From: Schistosoma mansoni
Lineage: Eukaryota > Platyhelminthes > Trematoda > Strigeidida > Schistosomatidae
Direction of reading: 5' to 3'
NCBI RefSeq assembly: GCF_000237925.1
Contig: NC_031500.1
Span: 4,957,254 to 5,021,253, forward strand
Length of the DNA: 64,000 nucleotides
Shown: positions 45,968-56,402 of the stretch, one piece after another
Position numbering within the stretch: position 1 is the first letter of the stretch
How the letters are laid out: the number at the start of each line of letters is the position of its first letter
Made by a program: the position numbers and the translations under genes
Notes under the pieces: model-generated
Seen by the model: the letters and a program-made list of their open reading frames with translations, nothing else
Database searches by the model: none
What the model was told of the DNA's origin: nothing

Positions 45968-46378
45968 TCAATTTTCATCTTCCTCAACTGAACCTGATTC
46001 AGAATTGTCTGGATGATCAAGCTGATTTTCTCTGAGCTCACGCAGCATCTGAGTTATTGTACAGCAAGGTAAGATACATGCTATGCAACAGTCCAAACAT
46101 ATTGATCCCCGTATCCCACGTCTTCGTCGAAACAATTTTCGGGAACACCCTAATATGGGACCCCAGCAACAACATGAAAATACTGTCATGACGAAAGCAA
46201 ATAGGTACGAAAAGGGACGCTTAATCTTGGTTGTGTCTTTGATTATTTCTTCAATTGCACATATTGGCATAAGACAAATAAAGCAAAGAGTTCCATAGCC
46301 TTGAGCTGAACAACATGTCCCACATAGACCGTCATTAAATTTTGGAGGTTTGTTAATAGAATCATCAATTTCTCTCAT
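45968..46378 (-). CDS. PLAC8-family cysteine-rich protein
   Basis: 136 residues from the first ATG (MREIDDSINKPPKFNDGLCG). The PLAC8 pattern is clear. An N-terminal Cys pair, GLCGTCCSAQGYGTLCFICL, is followed by a hydrophobic stretch SYLFAFVMTVFSCCCWGPIL. The C-terminal RRRRGIRGSICLDCCIACIL then runs into PCCTITQMLRELREN, matching the family's RxxxxIxGS...CDxxxxxxCxxCxxxQ...REL layout. The tail is acidic (SESGSVEEDEN). PLAC8/cornifelin proteins are small membrane- or cortex-associated proteins of varied roles; the role here is unknown. The open frame extends 9 codons upstream of this ATG (to 46405) without another ATG, so a spliced or non-AUG upstream start is possible. Confidence 0.82.
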   Translation of the reverse strand: MREIDDSINKPPKFNDGLCGTCCSAQGYGTLCFICLMPICAIEEIIKDTTKIKRPFSYLFAFVMTVFSCCCWGPILGCSRKLFRRRRGIRGSICLDCCIACILPCCTITQMLRELRENQLDHPDNSESGSVEEDEN

Positions 46379-46939
46379 ATCAGCGTTATTTCTTAGTGCA
46401 GACAACCCACTGACTTCTCAAAATTAATTAATCAGGTATATTTACACTGCCTATATTTATAAATGGAATTCTGTAAATGTTTGAAAAATGGGTCGATAAA
46501 TGTTGATTTGAAATATTTTGCCTCACGTGACTGTAGCTATTAAATATAAATCCGACTTATGTTGGCGTTATACGGCGCAGATGAAGCATAACTTATCAAG
46601 TTCGTCTATGAAATTATGCAGCATTATTCAAGACTATTGTGATTTCTGTTTTCCAGATGAATGCACAACGTATCCATGTATACGTGTGTACATCCAACGA
46701 TACTTTTGTTGGGCAAATTTTAGTTATGCTGAGCACATAAGGAAACCGCCTAAACATTTTAAACTTTTAGACACTGGAAACTGTATAGCGTTTAGAATTA
46801 TTGTCAGATTTGTGGTTCCATGTTTGTAGTGAGTATATGGATAAAGACAGAGGGGTTGTTTGGGGATAGGTCTGATGGAACTGTACGCTTACTGTCAAGT
46901 TTCAGAAGTTTTTCGTTACCACACACAAAAGTCGCTGAC
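46379..46939. other. No supported gene; region upstream of PLAC8
   Basis: A plus-strand open frame at 46518-46829 overlaps here but shows no recognisable domain. I do not support it. The region probably holds the PLAC8 5' UTR or promoter. Confidence 0.35.
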
Positions 46940-47347
46940 AGTTGTACATTTACTATTTAAATGCCGATGAGAGAAAAATGCCAAGAGTCAACAGTACAGT
47001 AATGGCGGCCTGTTTAAACATCTGGGCTACCTGTTCCTGTCATCTAGATATTTCAACAAGTTATCTAATTTCGTGTGTTTCTGAAAAGTGTAAGACCTTT
47101 CGCTGTAAAGGTTACAGAAGGCTTAATCTGAGATATCGTGGTTGCTGGCAATATGCAGCGAGAAGAATGTACACTATCCAGATGTCGATTGACTGGGCTG
47201 CTAACTTCTAACTGGCGATCACTCAATATTTATCGTCAGGAAGGACAAAGAAGTAAGAAACGGAAACTTGTTGAAGTACTTTGTGCTGAGAATTTTATAT
47301 TGTACCAAAAATATAATATTGAATAAAGCTAATAATAATAATAATAC
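46940..47347 (+). repeat. Old LINE-like 3' end ending in (AAT)n
   Basis: Diverged match to 52165-52520. In both, a stretch encoding LNIWA...SC is followed by a block reading tggcaatatgcagcgagaag / tggcaatatgcactgaaaag, then atctaactggcaatcactca-type sequence. It ends with (taa)n at 47327-47346. The same block follows degraded CR1 reverse transcriptase at 51.4-52.1 kb, so it is probably a CR1-type 3' region. The DNA transposon begins at its tail. Confidence 0.45.
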
Positions 47348-47401
47348 CCCAAACAACCAATAAAGGGGAAATAAAGGCGAACAAAGGGGAAATAAAGCGG
47401 A
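47348..47401 (+). repeat. Left terminal inverted repeat of the DNA transposon
   Basis: 54 bp identical to the reverse complement of 50071-50124. Within it the motif aaaggggaaataaag occurs twice in tandem, separated by gcgaac. This suggests duplicated transposase binding sites. Confidence 0.9.
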
Positions 47402-47807
47402 CGAAAGCGTAAATAAAGGGGAAATGTCGCTTTTTCGCCTGCACGTCGGTTATTTAGGGGAAAAAGCGCTTTTTCCCCCTTACGTCGTATATTTGGGGGA
47501 TATTTGTAGACAATTTGTCGTAACGTATAACATTTGAATGAACCGCAATAAGGAACAACATTTTGCTGAGTATGTCAAAAATAACGAATTATTACATTAA
47601 ATTCATGAATTTCATCATTATTACTCATGCAATAAAATACGGACACAGGCTTTTGTATGTGATGCGTTTGTACTTACTTTCTCTGTTGTTTAGCTAAGGT
47701 GTTCCGACATGGTTGGCCGCCATCACAAATTATTTACACGATGCAAGTGAGTGACGTGCTCTGTGTTTTTAGTTCCTTCTAACTGTTTATGTTGTTAGTC
47801 TAATAAC

Positions 47808-48611
47808 ATGAGTTTATGCGAATTCAGTGATAGAGCTCGTAGACGTAGGGCAACCGTGAACTTGTCAAGAGTCCTCGGATGTCATAGAACTACTTATAAC
47901 AGACGTTGGAATAAATTACGTAACGATTTTCTGAGGAGACATGACTTGCTTTCGTTTAGTAACTTTGCTAATGAAAGCACAACTACAGGTAACTGACTTT
48001 AGCAACTATATATGTATAAACTATGTCAGTTGACAGAGAAAATAATTGTCATGAGATTCCTTCAACTGTATTACCTTCCACAAGCTGTACCAATGAAAGG
48101 CTTCTGGAAGATAATGGTACGTGTTTGAAGTTCATACGCTAATAAATTTATTATAGAATGTTCTACCATCGATTTACCCTGTCAAAAGCCTTTGAGTCGC
48201 AAAGAGAAGATTAACAGGATACTAATGCATTTAATGACATCCACCTATCTGAGTATCCGGGATGCAGACAAGGTTTTGAATGAATTTCGCCTTATCGTAC
48301 CAGACTTGCCAACGAGCATTAGAAGTATCTTGAGAACATGCACAAGTGTACAACCTAAGTCCATCAGCAGCGGGGTTTACTACCATCTTGGATTGAAAAC
48401 TAACCTCCTAAGATATGTCGAACTTTGGTTGTGTACTTGCGATTTTGACAGTCTGCAATTATATATTAATGTAGATGGCCTTTCTATGTCAAGGAGCTCC
48501 AGTCAACATTTGTGACCTGTATTAGGAAGGATCGTTGCACCCAGACTTAGTGATGTTTTCATGATAGGGATATACGGAGGGAATACTAAGCCGGCACAAT
48601 GATATCTTTAG
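47808..48611 (+). pseudogene. Transposase-like protein, N-terminal part, with stops
   Basis: Exons 47808-47988, 48030-48116 and 48157 onward (introns of 41 and 40 nt) join in frame. The N-terminus is basic (FSDRARRRRATVNLSRVLGC) and may bind DNA. The core is SSGVYYHLGLKTNLL, then LQLYINVDGLSMSRSSSQ and, past a TGA at 48513, PVLGRIVAPRLSDVFMIGIYGGNTKPAQ. From memory this matches a family of uncharacterised transposon-encoded animal proteins with a YYHFGL ... IDGLPLSKSSNSQFWPIL ... IGIYHGxxKP layout. The TGA sits where that family has Trp. Another TGA (48600) and a TAG (48609) follow. The family's C-terminal half (a D/Cys-rich region) is missing, so this copy is truncated and non-functional. 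Confidence 0.6.
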
Positions 48612-49430
48612 TCTCCAATCAATAAGTACGTAATCGTTAAGACACAAAGCAAAAGTAATCTCGTGATTGCGTCGGGACTTTGGGTGATTGGAGAAAAACG
48701 CTGTCTGTATCCGAGGGAGAACATTGACCTTCATCTGCAAAACAATGACCTACCGGAAGACAATTGGTCTATGTTCAAGTGCAGTATTGTTCACAAATGC
48801 GGTTAGTTAAAGACATGCAAATTATCGCTTCTTGTAGAAAGTCTCAAATCAGCAAATGAACTGGGAACTTTGGACGCTTGTCTAGAGCACAAAGACGTTA
48901 GGGACAGATTTGTAAGCACAACATGATTTTTATCATTCATTCCTATTACAGATGGCTATGTTGACACGTCTAATGGATGACGATCCTAAAACCTCTATGC
49001 GATATATTCTGTCGTACATCATGAAACCGGAAGTCGCCATTAATTTCACATTGCTGGGTACTTCATCAAAAAGAGCGATTCAGAAGTGCAGGTTTTACAG
49101 CTGCGCACGAAGTAAGATATATAGGGTTTTTAAACTTCAGGTGCACTGACTAATCGTTTCCTGTCGTCATCTATCAACGAGAAAGACCTTGCGAAACTCT
49201 ATGACATGGCTACGCAAAGTTATTTCCACGACATGAGAGACAAAGTCCAGAAGCGTCATCGACGTAACAAGGAACACGTATGTACGGCTTTAAAGTGATT
49301 ACTGTTTTTGCATTATCTATAGGAACAGTCTTTCGTAATCAAGGATATAACCGTAAGTCCAGCTCCAAGTACCTTGTTGTGCAAAACAAGTTTCCTAGAT
49401 TCAATAACGTTTTTCTTTATCACATTTTAG
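48612..49430 (+). CDS. DUF4806-like protein of the DNA transposon, five exons
   Basis: Open across exons 48612-48801, 48838-48911, 48952-49111, 49141-49277 and 49323-49430. Introns are 36, 40, 29 and 45 nt. The start is not identified (no ATG in exon 1). Exon 1 encodes INKYVIVKTQSKSNLVIASG, LWVIGEKRCLYPRENID and LPEDNWSMFKCSIV. This resembles the N-terminal module of insect DUF4806 proteins (VxxVPxxWV ... CYWPP ... Pxx.W..y.v). Exons 2-4 encode LGTLDACLEHKDVRDRF, MAMLTRLMDDDPKTSMRYIL and TLLGTSSKRAIQKCRFY, fitting the DUF4806 helix-rich domain (E..L.d...r..lv..L....G...). The end is basic (KVQKRHRRNKEH). Function unknown; it may be an accessory DNA-binding protein. Homology is from memory and untested. 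Confidence 0.5.
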
Positions 49431-49749
49431 AATTCACAAGAATTGTTTGACTTTCCATAGTACAACAGGCCTGGTGGAGATAAAGAATACGTGAAATGCC
49501 TGGTCCGTGACAATGACAATTACATATGGAGCATTGATACTCTACCATCTGCCAACTGCTCATTACTTTGTACATTGATGAACTTTTTGTTTTCAATAAA
49601 AATTTGCAAATTATACCATGTTTTACGTACTTTACATAATTCGTGTGCTGTGTTGTGGGAATGAAAGCGAACACAGGAGGCGGTTGCTTTAAATGCATTA
49701 GTGTGTATGTAGTGGTAAAGCAGTGAATGTAGCGGATGTTGAAGGTATA

Positions 49750-49935
49750 AGTCGGCTATTCGTCGGATATTTAGGGGAAAAGTCGGCTATTCGTCGGATA
49801 TTTAGGGGAAAAGTCGGCTATTCGTCGGATATTTAGGGGAGAAGTCGGCTATTCGTCGGATATTTAGGGGAGAAGTCGGCTATTCGTCGGATATTTAGGG
49901 GAGAAGTCGGTTATTCGTCGGATATTTAGGGGAGA
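49750..49935 (+). repeat. 31-bp subterminal tandem repeat array, six units
   Basis: Unit gtcggctattcgtcggatat followed by ttaggggaaaa or ttaggggagaa. Units begin at 49751, 49782, 49813, 49844, 49875 and 49906, with exact 31-bp spacing and a decayed seventh starting near 49937. The related phrase cgtcggttatttaggggaaa occurs near the left end (47444-47464). Lies 135 bp inside the right TIR. Confidence 0.92.
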
Positions 49936-50070
49936 AATCGGTAATTTAGCGACATTTGAAAAACAGAGCGACAGAAAGGGGAAATTACGCTCTATTTCCC
50001 CCGGACAGGCGAAAAAGCAGACATTTCGATGCATTTCCCCTTTATTTACGACTTATTTTCCAATGCATTT

Positions 50071-50124
50071 TCCGCTTTATTTCCCCTTTGTTCGCCTTTA
50101 TTTCCCCTTTATTGGTTGTTTGGG
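50071..50124 (-). repeat. Right terminal inverted repeat of the DNA transposon
   Basis: Reverse complement of 47348-47401 without mismatch. It ends attggttgtttggg at 50124, followed by acataatg. Confidence 0.9.
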
Positions 50125-50689
50125 ACATAATGAATGAAAAACGGTTTTAGTCAATGAAGGCTAACGCTCAGAGACGAATAGGCAGCGTGGTGTGGCCTGT
50201 GCAGTAGTGGTTATGTTCCGTGCAATTTTTATCTTGCTCCCTTAAAGGAGTGAAAAGAGGATGACCTGTCCACCAGGTAGGAGTGAACTAATCCAGCGCC
50301 TCAATATACTTTGTGATTCTAGAATAGAGGTACGAACTTCAGTCAATCTCATTATTCTAAAAGTTACGTAGCCTTTTATTTATTTCCAGTTTTAATTGAG
50401 ATCTCTCACGTTTACATTTTATATTTTATTGCTCACAACTATACGTTCTCTGACCAGTATTCACATTGTCATAAAATAATGAAAGAGGGATTTAATTTAC
50501 CAGGTACCGATGAGACAAAATCTGAGTATCTAGAATCTCAAAATATTTGCAATTCAATCATTTGTAAGTACAGAGGATTATGTGCAGTAAAGTTTCTTGA
50601 GGAATCTATGGAATACAGTGGACGCTTATATAAATAAATAAACCAAGGGACTAAGAGAAATGACGAAATTGCAACACTGTGATATGACA
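50125..50689. other. No recognisable gene
   Basis: About 560 bp of flanking DNA right of the transposon. Nothing recognised. Confidence 0.35.
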
Positions 50690-51135
50690 GCAGTAATACA
50701 CCTGTAGACCATCAACGTTTGATGATCCCTGTGGAATGATTGGAGGCCTGCTCGAGTTAGACGGGAAAGGTATGGCGAACTACCTAACTTCGAAGCCACA
50801 CCTCGCGGTAAGCATCTAACGTGGATTACCCCTTCAACATATCAAAGTATGATGGCTACTTTGAAGACCATATAACGCAAGGGACGTGACTATGGAAATG
50901 TATTCGTAAGAATGAGTACAGAGAAGATAGCAAGACCACCACCGCATGCGCAGGTCCATGACATACGATTAACTGATGCGAGTTGGTTGTCCTTAACTTT
51001 GACAGGGATCGATGATCTGTTCGATATTCGGTGACCGAAATGTCGAATGACTTTGCTAGGACTTAGTAACACTTTACTGTCCCTACACATCATTAGTGGA
51101 GGAAGATCATGGTAAGGTCCAGATATTCTCAATTT
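50690..51135 (+). repeat. Dispersed repeat family F, copy 2
   Basis: Diverged counterpart of 3437-3925 in opposite orientation. Shared blocks are tagaccatcaacgtt, ggaggcctgctcgagttaga and gacagggatcgatgatctgt, running into tcgatattc. Non-coding, unclassified. Confidence 0.5.
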
Positions 51136-51379
51136 ACTTTAGAAATGTATATACTGTGGAGATCGTGTCCCCCCTCGGTTCATACATCTTCCTCCATAAA
51201 CACTCTGGACGGTTACTCCTAAAGAACTAAGTGTCCTTGGTCTGCTAAATAAGCTTAATTTAAGGTACTGGTACCCGGTAAATGCTGTCTAATTTGTTGA
51301 AGGAATTAGAATACTTTTCGCAAATTTATTAAGCCTATATTTTGTTAAGTATCCGTAACTCAGGGTAGATTATCAAGAG

Positions 51380-52530
51380 ACTGGAGGAATGCTCTAGAAT
51401 TCCTATCTTAAAACAGATACGAAGCATGAACCTGAGAATTATCGAACAATAAACCTAACGAGTGTGGTTGCTAAAATTTTAGAGAATTTTATTTGAAAGA
51501 AGTTATTTAGGTAACCAGACGAAAAGCGGATCCTTCCTAGAAGGCATCATTCCTTTAGAACAGGTTATTCTTGTTTCACAGACGTATTAGTAGCCCATGA
51601 AGGTTGAACGTTACCTGTGTATGTAGTCGTTATTGACCTTATTAGGGCTTTTGACGAAGTCCATCACAACTGGCTGTTATCCGGGCTATGTAACATCGGG
51701 ATTGTAGCCAACTGACTTATGTGGGTAAAAAGACTACTAGTTTGACGTCAACAAAGAGTATGGGTGAACTCGAAGTTTTTCAGCTGGAAATTTGTGTTTG
51801 ATAGAGTGCCTCACGAAATAGTTTTGATACTTGTTTTGTTCGTCCTATATGTAAATAACCTTCGCAGTGTCCTATCATCGTCAGTTTCGCCATATGCTGG
51901 TGGTCTCGAGGTATAGGGAGCAGTAAGAAACGAAGGTGATAGTATAGAGCTTAAAAATGACCTGGAGACTTCATCTGATTGGTCTAACATTTTGAAGTTG
52001 CGGGTAAATGCTTCCAAGTGAAATGTGATGCACATTGGTTACCGTGATATAAATACATACACTGTCAATAATGTTGAGCTTCCTGTTGCTGAGACACACA
52101 ATAAGCTAGAAGTCGTCATAAGCCAAGACTTGGAAATTACTTCAAACTGCCTTGCAATAGGCATCTGGTGGTCTACTTGAATATCTGGGCTGACTATTCT
52201 TGTCGTGTAAATATTTCAAAAAAGTTTTCCTTTTCTTATTTCTTTAAACACATCATTGTGCCTAGTAATCGTATAACCTATTCAGGCGCGTGTGTGAAAA
52301 GTCAACGACCTTTGGCCTTACAAGTTACAATAAAGTACCACCATCAGAGACATCATGACAGCTGGCAATATGCACTGAAAAGAATCAACATTATTCAGAT
52401 ATCTATTCCTGAACTGATAACATCTAACTGGCAATCACTCAGTATGTATCATCAGTATCGGCCAAGATCTAAGTGTGCTGCGGCGTTTTCTTCCATTTGA
52501 ATAAAGTTTGTAAGCAGGTGACCTTGTTGT
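51380..52530 (+). pseudogene. Degraded CR1-type LINE reverse transcriptase and 3' end
   Basis: In broken plus-strand frames one can read VVIDLIRAFDEVHHNWLLSG (palm motif A), a LFVLYVNNLRSVLSS motif B tail, and KLRVNASK...VMHIGYRDIN. The order is that of a CR1 reverse transcriptase, with the catalytic box decayed. The 3' part from 52165 matches 46940-47330. There are several stops and shifts; old. Confidence 0.6.
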
Positions 52531-53935
52531 GTTTTTAATAACAACACGTTTCGAAGTTGTTGCGAAAGATCTGTGCCCTGGATTTGGATTTCTTTTTGCC
52601 TGAGCTTACAATAAGGTAGTTGTAAGGTACGTATGTACAAATTTGGGGTCTTTGGATAAGTTTCGGATGAGGCATTCAATAGTTTGAGGTGATTGTATTG
52701 GTCTGAAGTGTGGTGTTCAAACTAAATCAGCTTAAAATGAGGAGTAACTGAGGTGCTTAGTTTAGATACTCGCTATCGCCCAGTCTAAACCGAAATTGAT
52801 CGGATAAATAACGGTCCCAAGTTGATCATAAACTTGAAGACACATTATTACCTTGACAAAATTTACCACTCAGTTATCCGACATAAACTGCCCCATCAGT
52901 AGTTAAATCTAAATATTATTAAGAAGGTAGAAAGATAACGTTTGTGAGAGAATTACCAAGTGCAACAAATAAATGTTTCAAACAATATAGGAATGCTATT
53001 CTATGCCTTTTGGATAGATCAGATTGTTAGAAAGATAGTTGTAAGATCCATTTTGAAGGTTTCGTGCGTGAAAATCCCTCCATGCATATATTTGCGACTT
53101 GTTCTTAATGGTTTCCTTATTTGTACATTATTGTTAATCTTTTTTGTGCCATTTGAGTTTGTAATGTTTCATTTCATATTAGTTTTCTCATTTTTTCTGT
53201 CGCTTCCACTAAGTTTCTATGTTTCTTCTTGAACTGCATGTATGTTGTTTTAATTGATATTTTATCCTAGCGGCTGCCATATTGACTGTTCCATCTTAGG
53301 TTGTGTTGCTTGATTTGACTGGGATCATTCATTTTCGTAGTGAATTGGAGCACTTTCCCCAAATTTGAAACACTTTGTGTTATAAAGCAACCTATTGAAC
53401 GGATTTTTACTTGATATATCCAGAAAGGATAGAATAACACTTATCTTTTGGAGCGTTGATTAATTTTCTCATAGTTCTTATCAATTTGTCTATTTATTGT
53501 AATCTAGATCGATTATTGTGGGAACGACTATTGGTTGAATAACTGAGTGGTAATATTTGTTCAGGTGAAATTGTACATTTGTATTTATGATGAAATTTAG
53601 AACCGTTGTCACCTCAATCATCTTGTTCTGACTTCGATTGAGGTACACGAGTGTCTTTACATCCACGGACAGTTATTCTTCACCCAAACTTAGTTTGGAT
53701 GTTATGGGTTTGGATTTGATAATAGCATTTAACTTTTTTATGACACTCAAGGTTTCCGGCTCTGAAAGTTATTCGATTCACAGTCAGAAATGTGCAATTT
53801 CAGCCAATTCAAGGAAACGCAATCGATATTACAGCCTCCATAACCAGATATCAGTTAAGAAAGGTAGACGTGGCTCAGGTAAAACATGGAAATGTAGTGA
53901 AAATGTAAAGAAAATTAAAACAAGAAAGTAAACAT
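52531..53935. other. No recognisable gene
   Basis: About 1.4 kb of AT-rich DNA. Open frames at 52960-53232 and 53638-53931 show no domain that I recognise and are left out. Confidence 0.35.
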
Positions 53936-54865
53936 AATGATAATAGTTTATTTTCAAATAACAGTTTGTTACATGAGGCATGCTGGTTTACAGGCAAGAT
54001 CAAATTGTTGCAGAAGTTACAATTTTCACTGTAGAAATTACTCAGCTGGGTTGATATTTTATATGATATGAATGTAAATGGACTTTATAAGAAACATGTT
54101 GACAATATCGCGATTGGCGCACATTATGGAGGTAGCGTTGCAACATACTGCTGATGGTCGAGAATAGATACATGCAAAGTTGTGGGCTTTTACAAGCTTC
54201 AACCGTATATCCTTCTGGAATATCTGAGGCTTTGGTAACGGTTTAGGACGAAGTCACCCGTGCCATGTCTGTTTTCGGTGGGGTATCTCCCAGGGGCTGA
54301 AAAAGGTGTAAGAAAAAGAAAGGAAGAAAAGCAGTGCATACAATATTCACGGAGGAATAGTTAAGGTGTAACGATTTAGTCTATTTGTCTGTTACTGAAG
54401 TACTTATTAAGCAAGAGTATTCTAATGTCTTTAAGAAAATAAGTGTGGGCAAGGTATGAATGGATAAGGAACTGTATAAATGAAGGTAGTTCAGAAAGAA
54501 GGTGAAAGTATGGAATAGTGTGTAATTATAAAATATAGTGCTGAAAACAGTATTCTGAAACAAATGGCTGTCTCCCTTCTTTTTCGATGCTATTTGAACC
54601 CTTTTTTGTTTTTAGCTTTTATAGGGTATGGAGTAGGCTTCGTTTTTAGCGGATTGTCCAGTTTCCTTGTAATGGGATTACTCAGTAAGAAGTGCAACCA
54701 ATTCAGCGTTTTAAATACGATTTACAGAGGTATTTTGCATAAATATATGAGCATCAGTACGGTTGGTTCGCTACATCCCATTTGACATAAGAAGCCATAA
54801 TGTCACATGCTCTGCCCTATATACTCGGGTGGATTGAAGTTATCTCCTCACCATCATGTATGCTG
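53936..54865 (-). repeat. Dispersed repeat family D, copy 3
   Basis: Reverse-oriented copy with its tail end near 53940 (ataatgataatagtttattt), then gtttgttacatgaggcatgc. Like copy 2 it is uninterrupted where copy 1 carries the CR1-A LINE. It abuts the 3' end of CR1-B copy 3 at 54866. Confidence 0.55.
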
Positions 54866-56402
54866 GCGGTCCATAATAAAGTGCCTCATTAGTGTGCGGG
54901 AGTCCAAGGAATAGTTGGTGAAGCTCTTTAGAGCCTAGTAACAGGGTTAGTAGTAAAACGGTCACAGTTACGGATAGGTGTTGGCAACCTGTTCCACAAT
55001 AAAATTTACCTCACTGTAAAAAACTTACAACTCATTTGTTTTGGTGTTTTACTGTAAGTAGTGTATATGCATTGTTTCTCAGTCTATAGGCTGGGTCATG
55101 GATCGTACTTGGGCAGGAGGTTAGGAATGATAGTCCGCTGTCTGCTTCGTAGAGAAATATCAGATTGTTCCTTAGCCTATGTGCCATGAAGGTTCTAAAG
55201 AGAAATGCTTACATCTACCTGTGTTAACTACAGTGGAATCACTCCCTAACAGATGACGTGTAAAGCGTCTTTGAACATCTCTTATTTTGTCTGCGGTGTT
55301 CATATTACACAGGATAAAAGAGCAGTATTCTAGGGAAGGTCGTACATATATTTTGTAAAGGGTAAGCTTAGCCTCTGTCGTGAAGAAAGTTTTCATTATG
55401 AAACCAATTAACCGTCTAGCTTTAGAAATAATAGAGGAGGCATGTTCTTCAACGTCTAGACTTCCTGTGTAATCAATCCCTAGATCGTGTACTGATTTAA
55501 GTGTCTAGACTTTACTTTTATTTAGGTAAAGTTGGGGTTCATAGGGGTGCTTTCCAAAGTGCATGATCCCGCATTTGTGAAGGTTAAATGGTATTTGTCA
55601 CTTTCTGCTCCAGATAATGGGGTTATTATGATCATCTTGAATCAGGGATACACTTTCACTTGGAGCCTCAGGCTTATAGCTGTATACTATTTTGAGATCA
55701 TCAGCATATAAGTGTGGTTTCCCGAATTTTATTGTGTTACATATATCGTTTATATACATGAGAAACAAGAGTGGGCCTAATACACTTCCCTGGATGACGC
55801 CACTAGTTATTGGTCTAGGTAATGAGAGACAGTCGTTGTACTTTACCATTTGTTTACGTCCCTTTAAGAATGAAACAAACCATGAATAGAGTGGATTGTT
55901 GATTCCGAAGGACCGTAGTTTGGCTGGAAGTCTTTTGTGTGGGACCTTATCAAAAGCTTTCTTAAAGTCTAAAAATATGACTGATACAAGGAGTCCATTG
56001 TCTCGTTTCAGAGTTATATCATTCATGTAGTCCACTAGGCATGTATCACATGATCTGGACCTAAGAAATCCATGTTGGGAGACCGAGATGAGATTATTAG
56101 TAATTACATGTTGGACTACCGCTGCCTCAACTACTTTTTCCATCACTCTAGACACCACTGAAGTTATGTTTATGGGTCGGTAATTTGCAACATTTGCTTC
56201 AGGTCCTGTTTTAATTTTGGGAATGATGTGTGTAGTTTTCCAGGCAGTAGGGTAATGCGCTGTAGAGAGTGATATCGTAAATAGTTTGAGTAATAAAACA
56301 CACATATCATCAACTCCACGTTTTAGCATGCTAGCCAGAACACCATCTGGTCTGTTTGTGTAGGAGTGTTTCAACGTACTAATTGCCTTAGAGATATTTT
56401 GC
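54866..56402 (-). mobile_element. CR1-clade LINE, subfamily B, copy 3 (older, 5' truncated)
   Basis: Aligns with copy 1 (9.3-10.85 kb). It carries the same motif A (FLDFKKAFDKVPHKRLPAKL), motif B region and YADDLKIVYSY, but with several frame breaks after about 55600 and scattered substitutions. The 5' truncation falls in the N-terminal reverse transcriptase region at about 56402. Its more diverged 3' part shows how unusually alike copies 1 and 2 are. Confidence 0.85.
55598..56402 (-). pseudogene. CR1 reverse transcriptase frame, partial (copy 3)
   Basis: Open for about 270 residues, from the QNISKAISTLKHSYTN segment through YADDLKIVYSYKPEAPSES. It then continues in other frames, for example a short frame at 55396-55172 encoding the VQRRFTRHLLGSD region. 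No endonuclease. Not functional. Confidence 0.75.

Larger units (their letters stand above)
47348..50124 (+). mobile_element. TIR DNA transposon with transposase-like and DUF4806-like coding regions
   Basis: 2777 bp bounded by perfect 54-bp terminal inverted repeats starting cccaaacaaccaataaaggg. Looser inverted similarity continues for roughly another 45 bp. It contains two plus-strand multi-exon coding regions (47808-48611 and 48612-49430) and six 31-bp tandem repeats near the right end. Flanks are ...taataatac at left and acataatg... at right, so the target duplication is unclear: AC, or ATAAT with a 2-bp asymmetry, blurred by the host (taa)n. Perfect TIRs suggest recent mobility. Nonsense codons in the transposase-like frame suggest this copy was moved in trans. 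No named superfamily could be assigned with confidence. Confidence 0.85.

Noticed and set aside
46518-46829. 103-residue plus-strand open frame upstream of PLAC8
   Set aside because: No recognisable domain, no splice context, and it lies antisense in the likely PLAC8 5' region. Probably chance.
49750-49935. CRISPR-like array
   Set aside because: The units are contiguous 31-bp direct repeats with no unique spacers, in a eukaryotic transposon. They are a subterminal satellite.
53638-53931. 97-codon Lys-rich open frame
   Set aside because: Composition-driven. Adjoins the tail of repeat family D and shows no domain.
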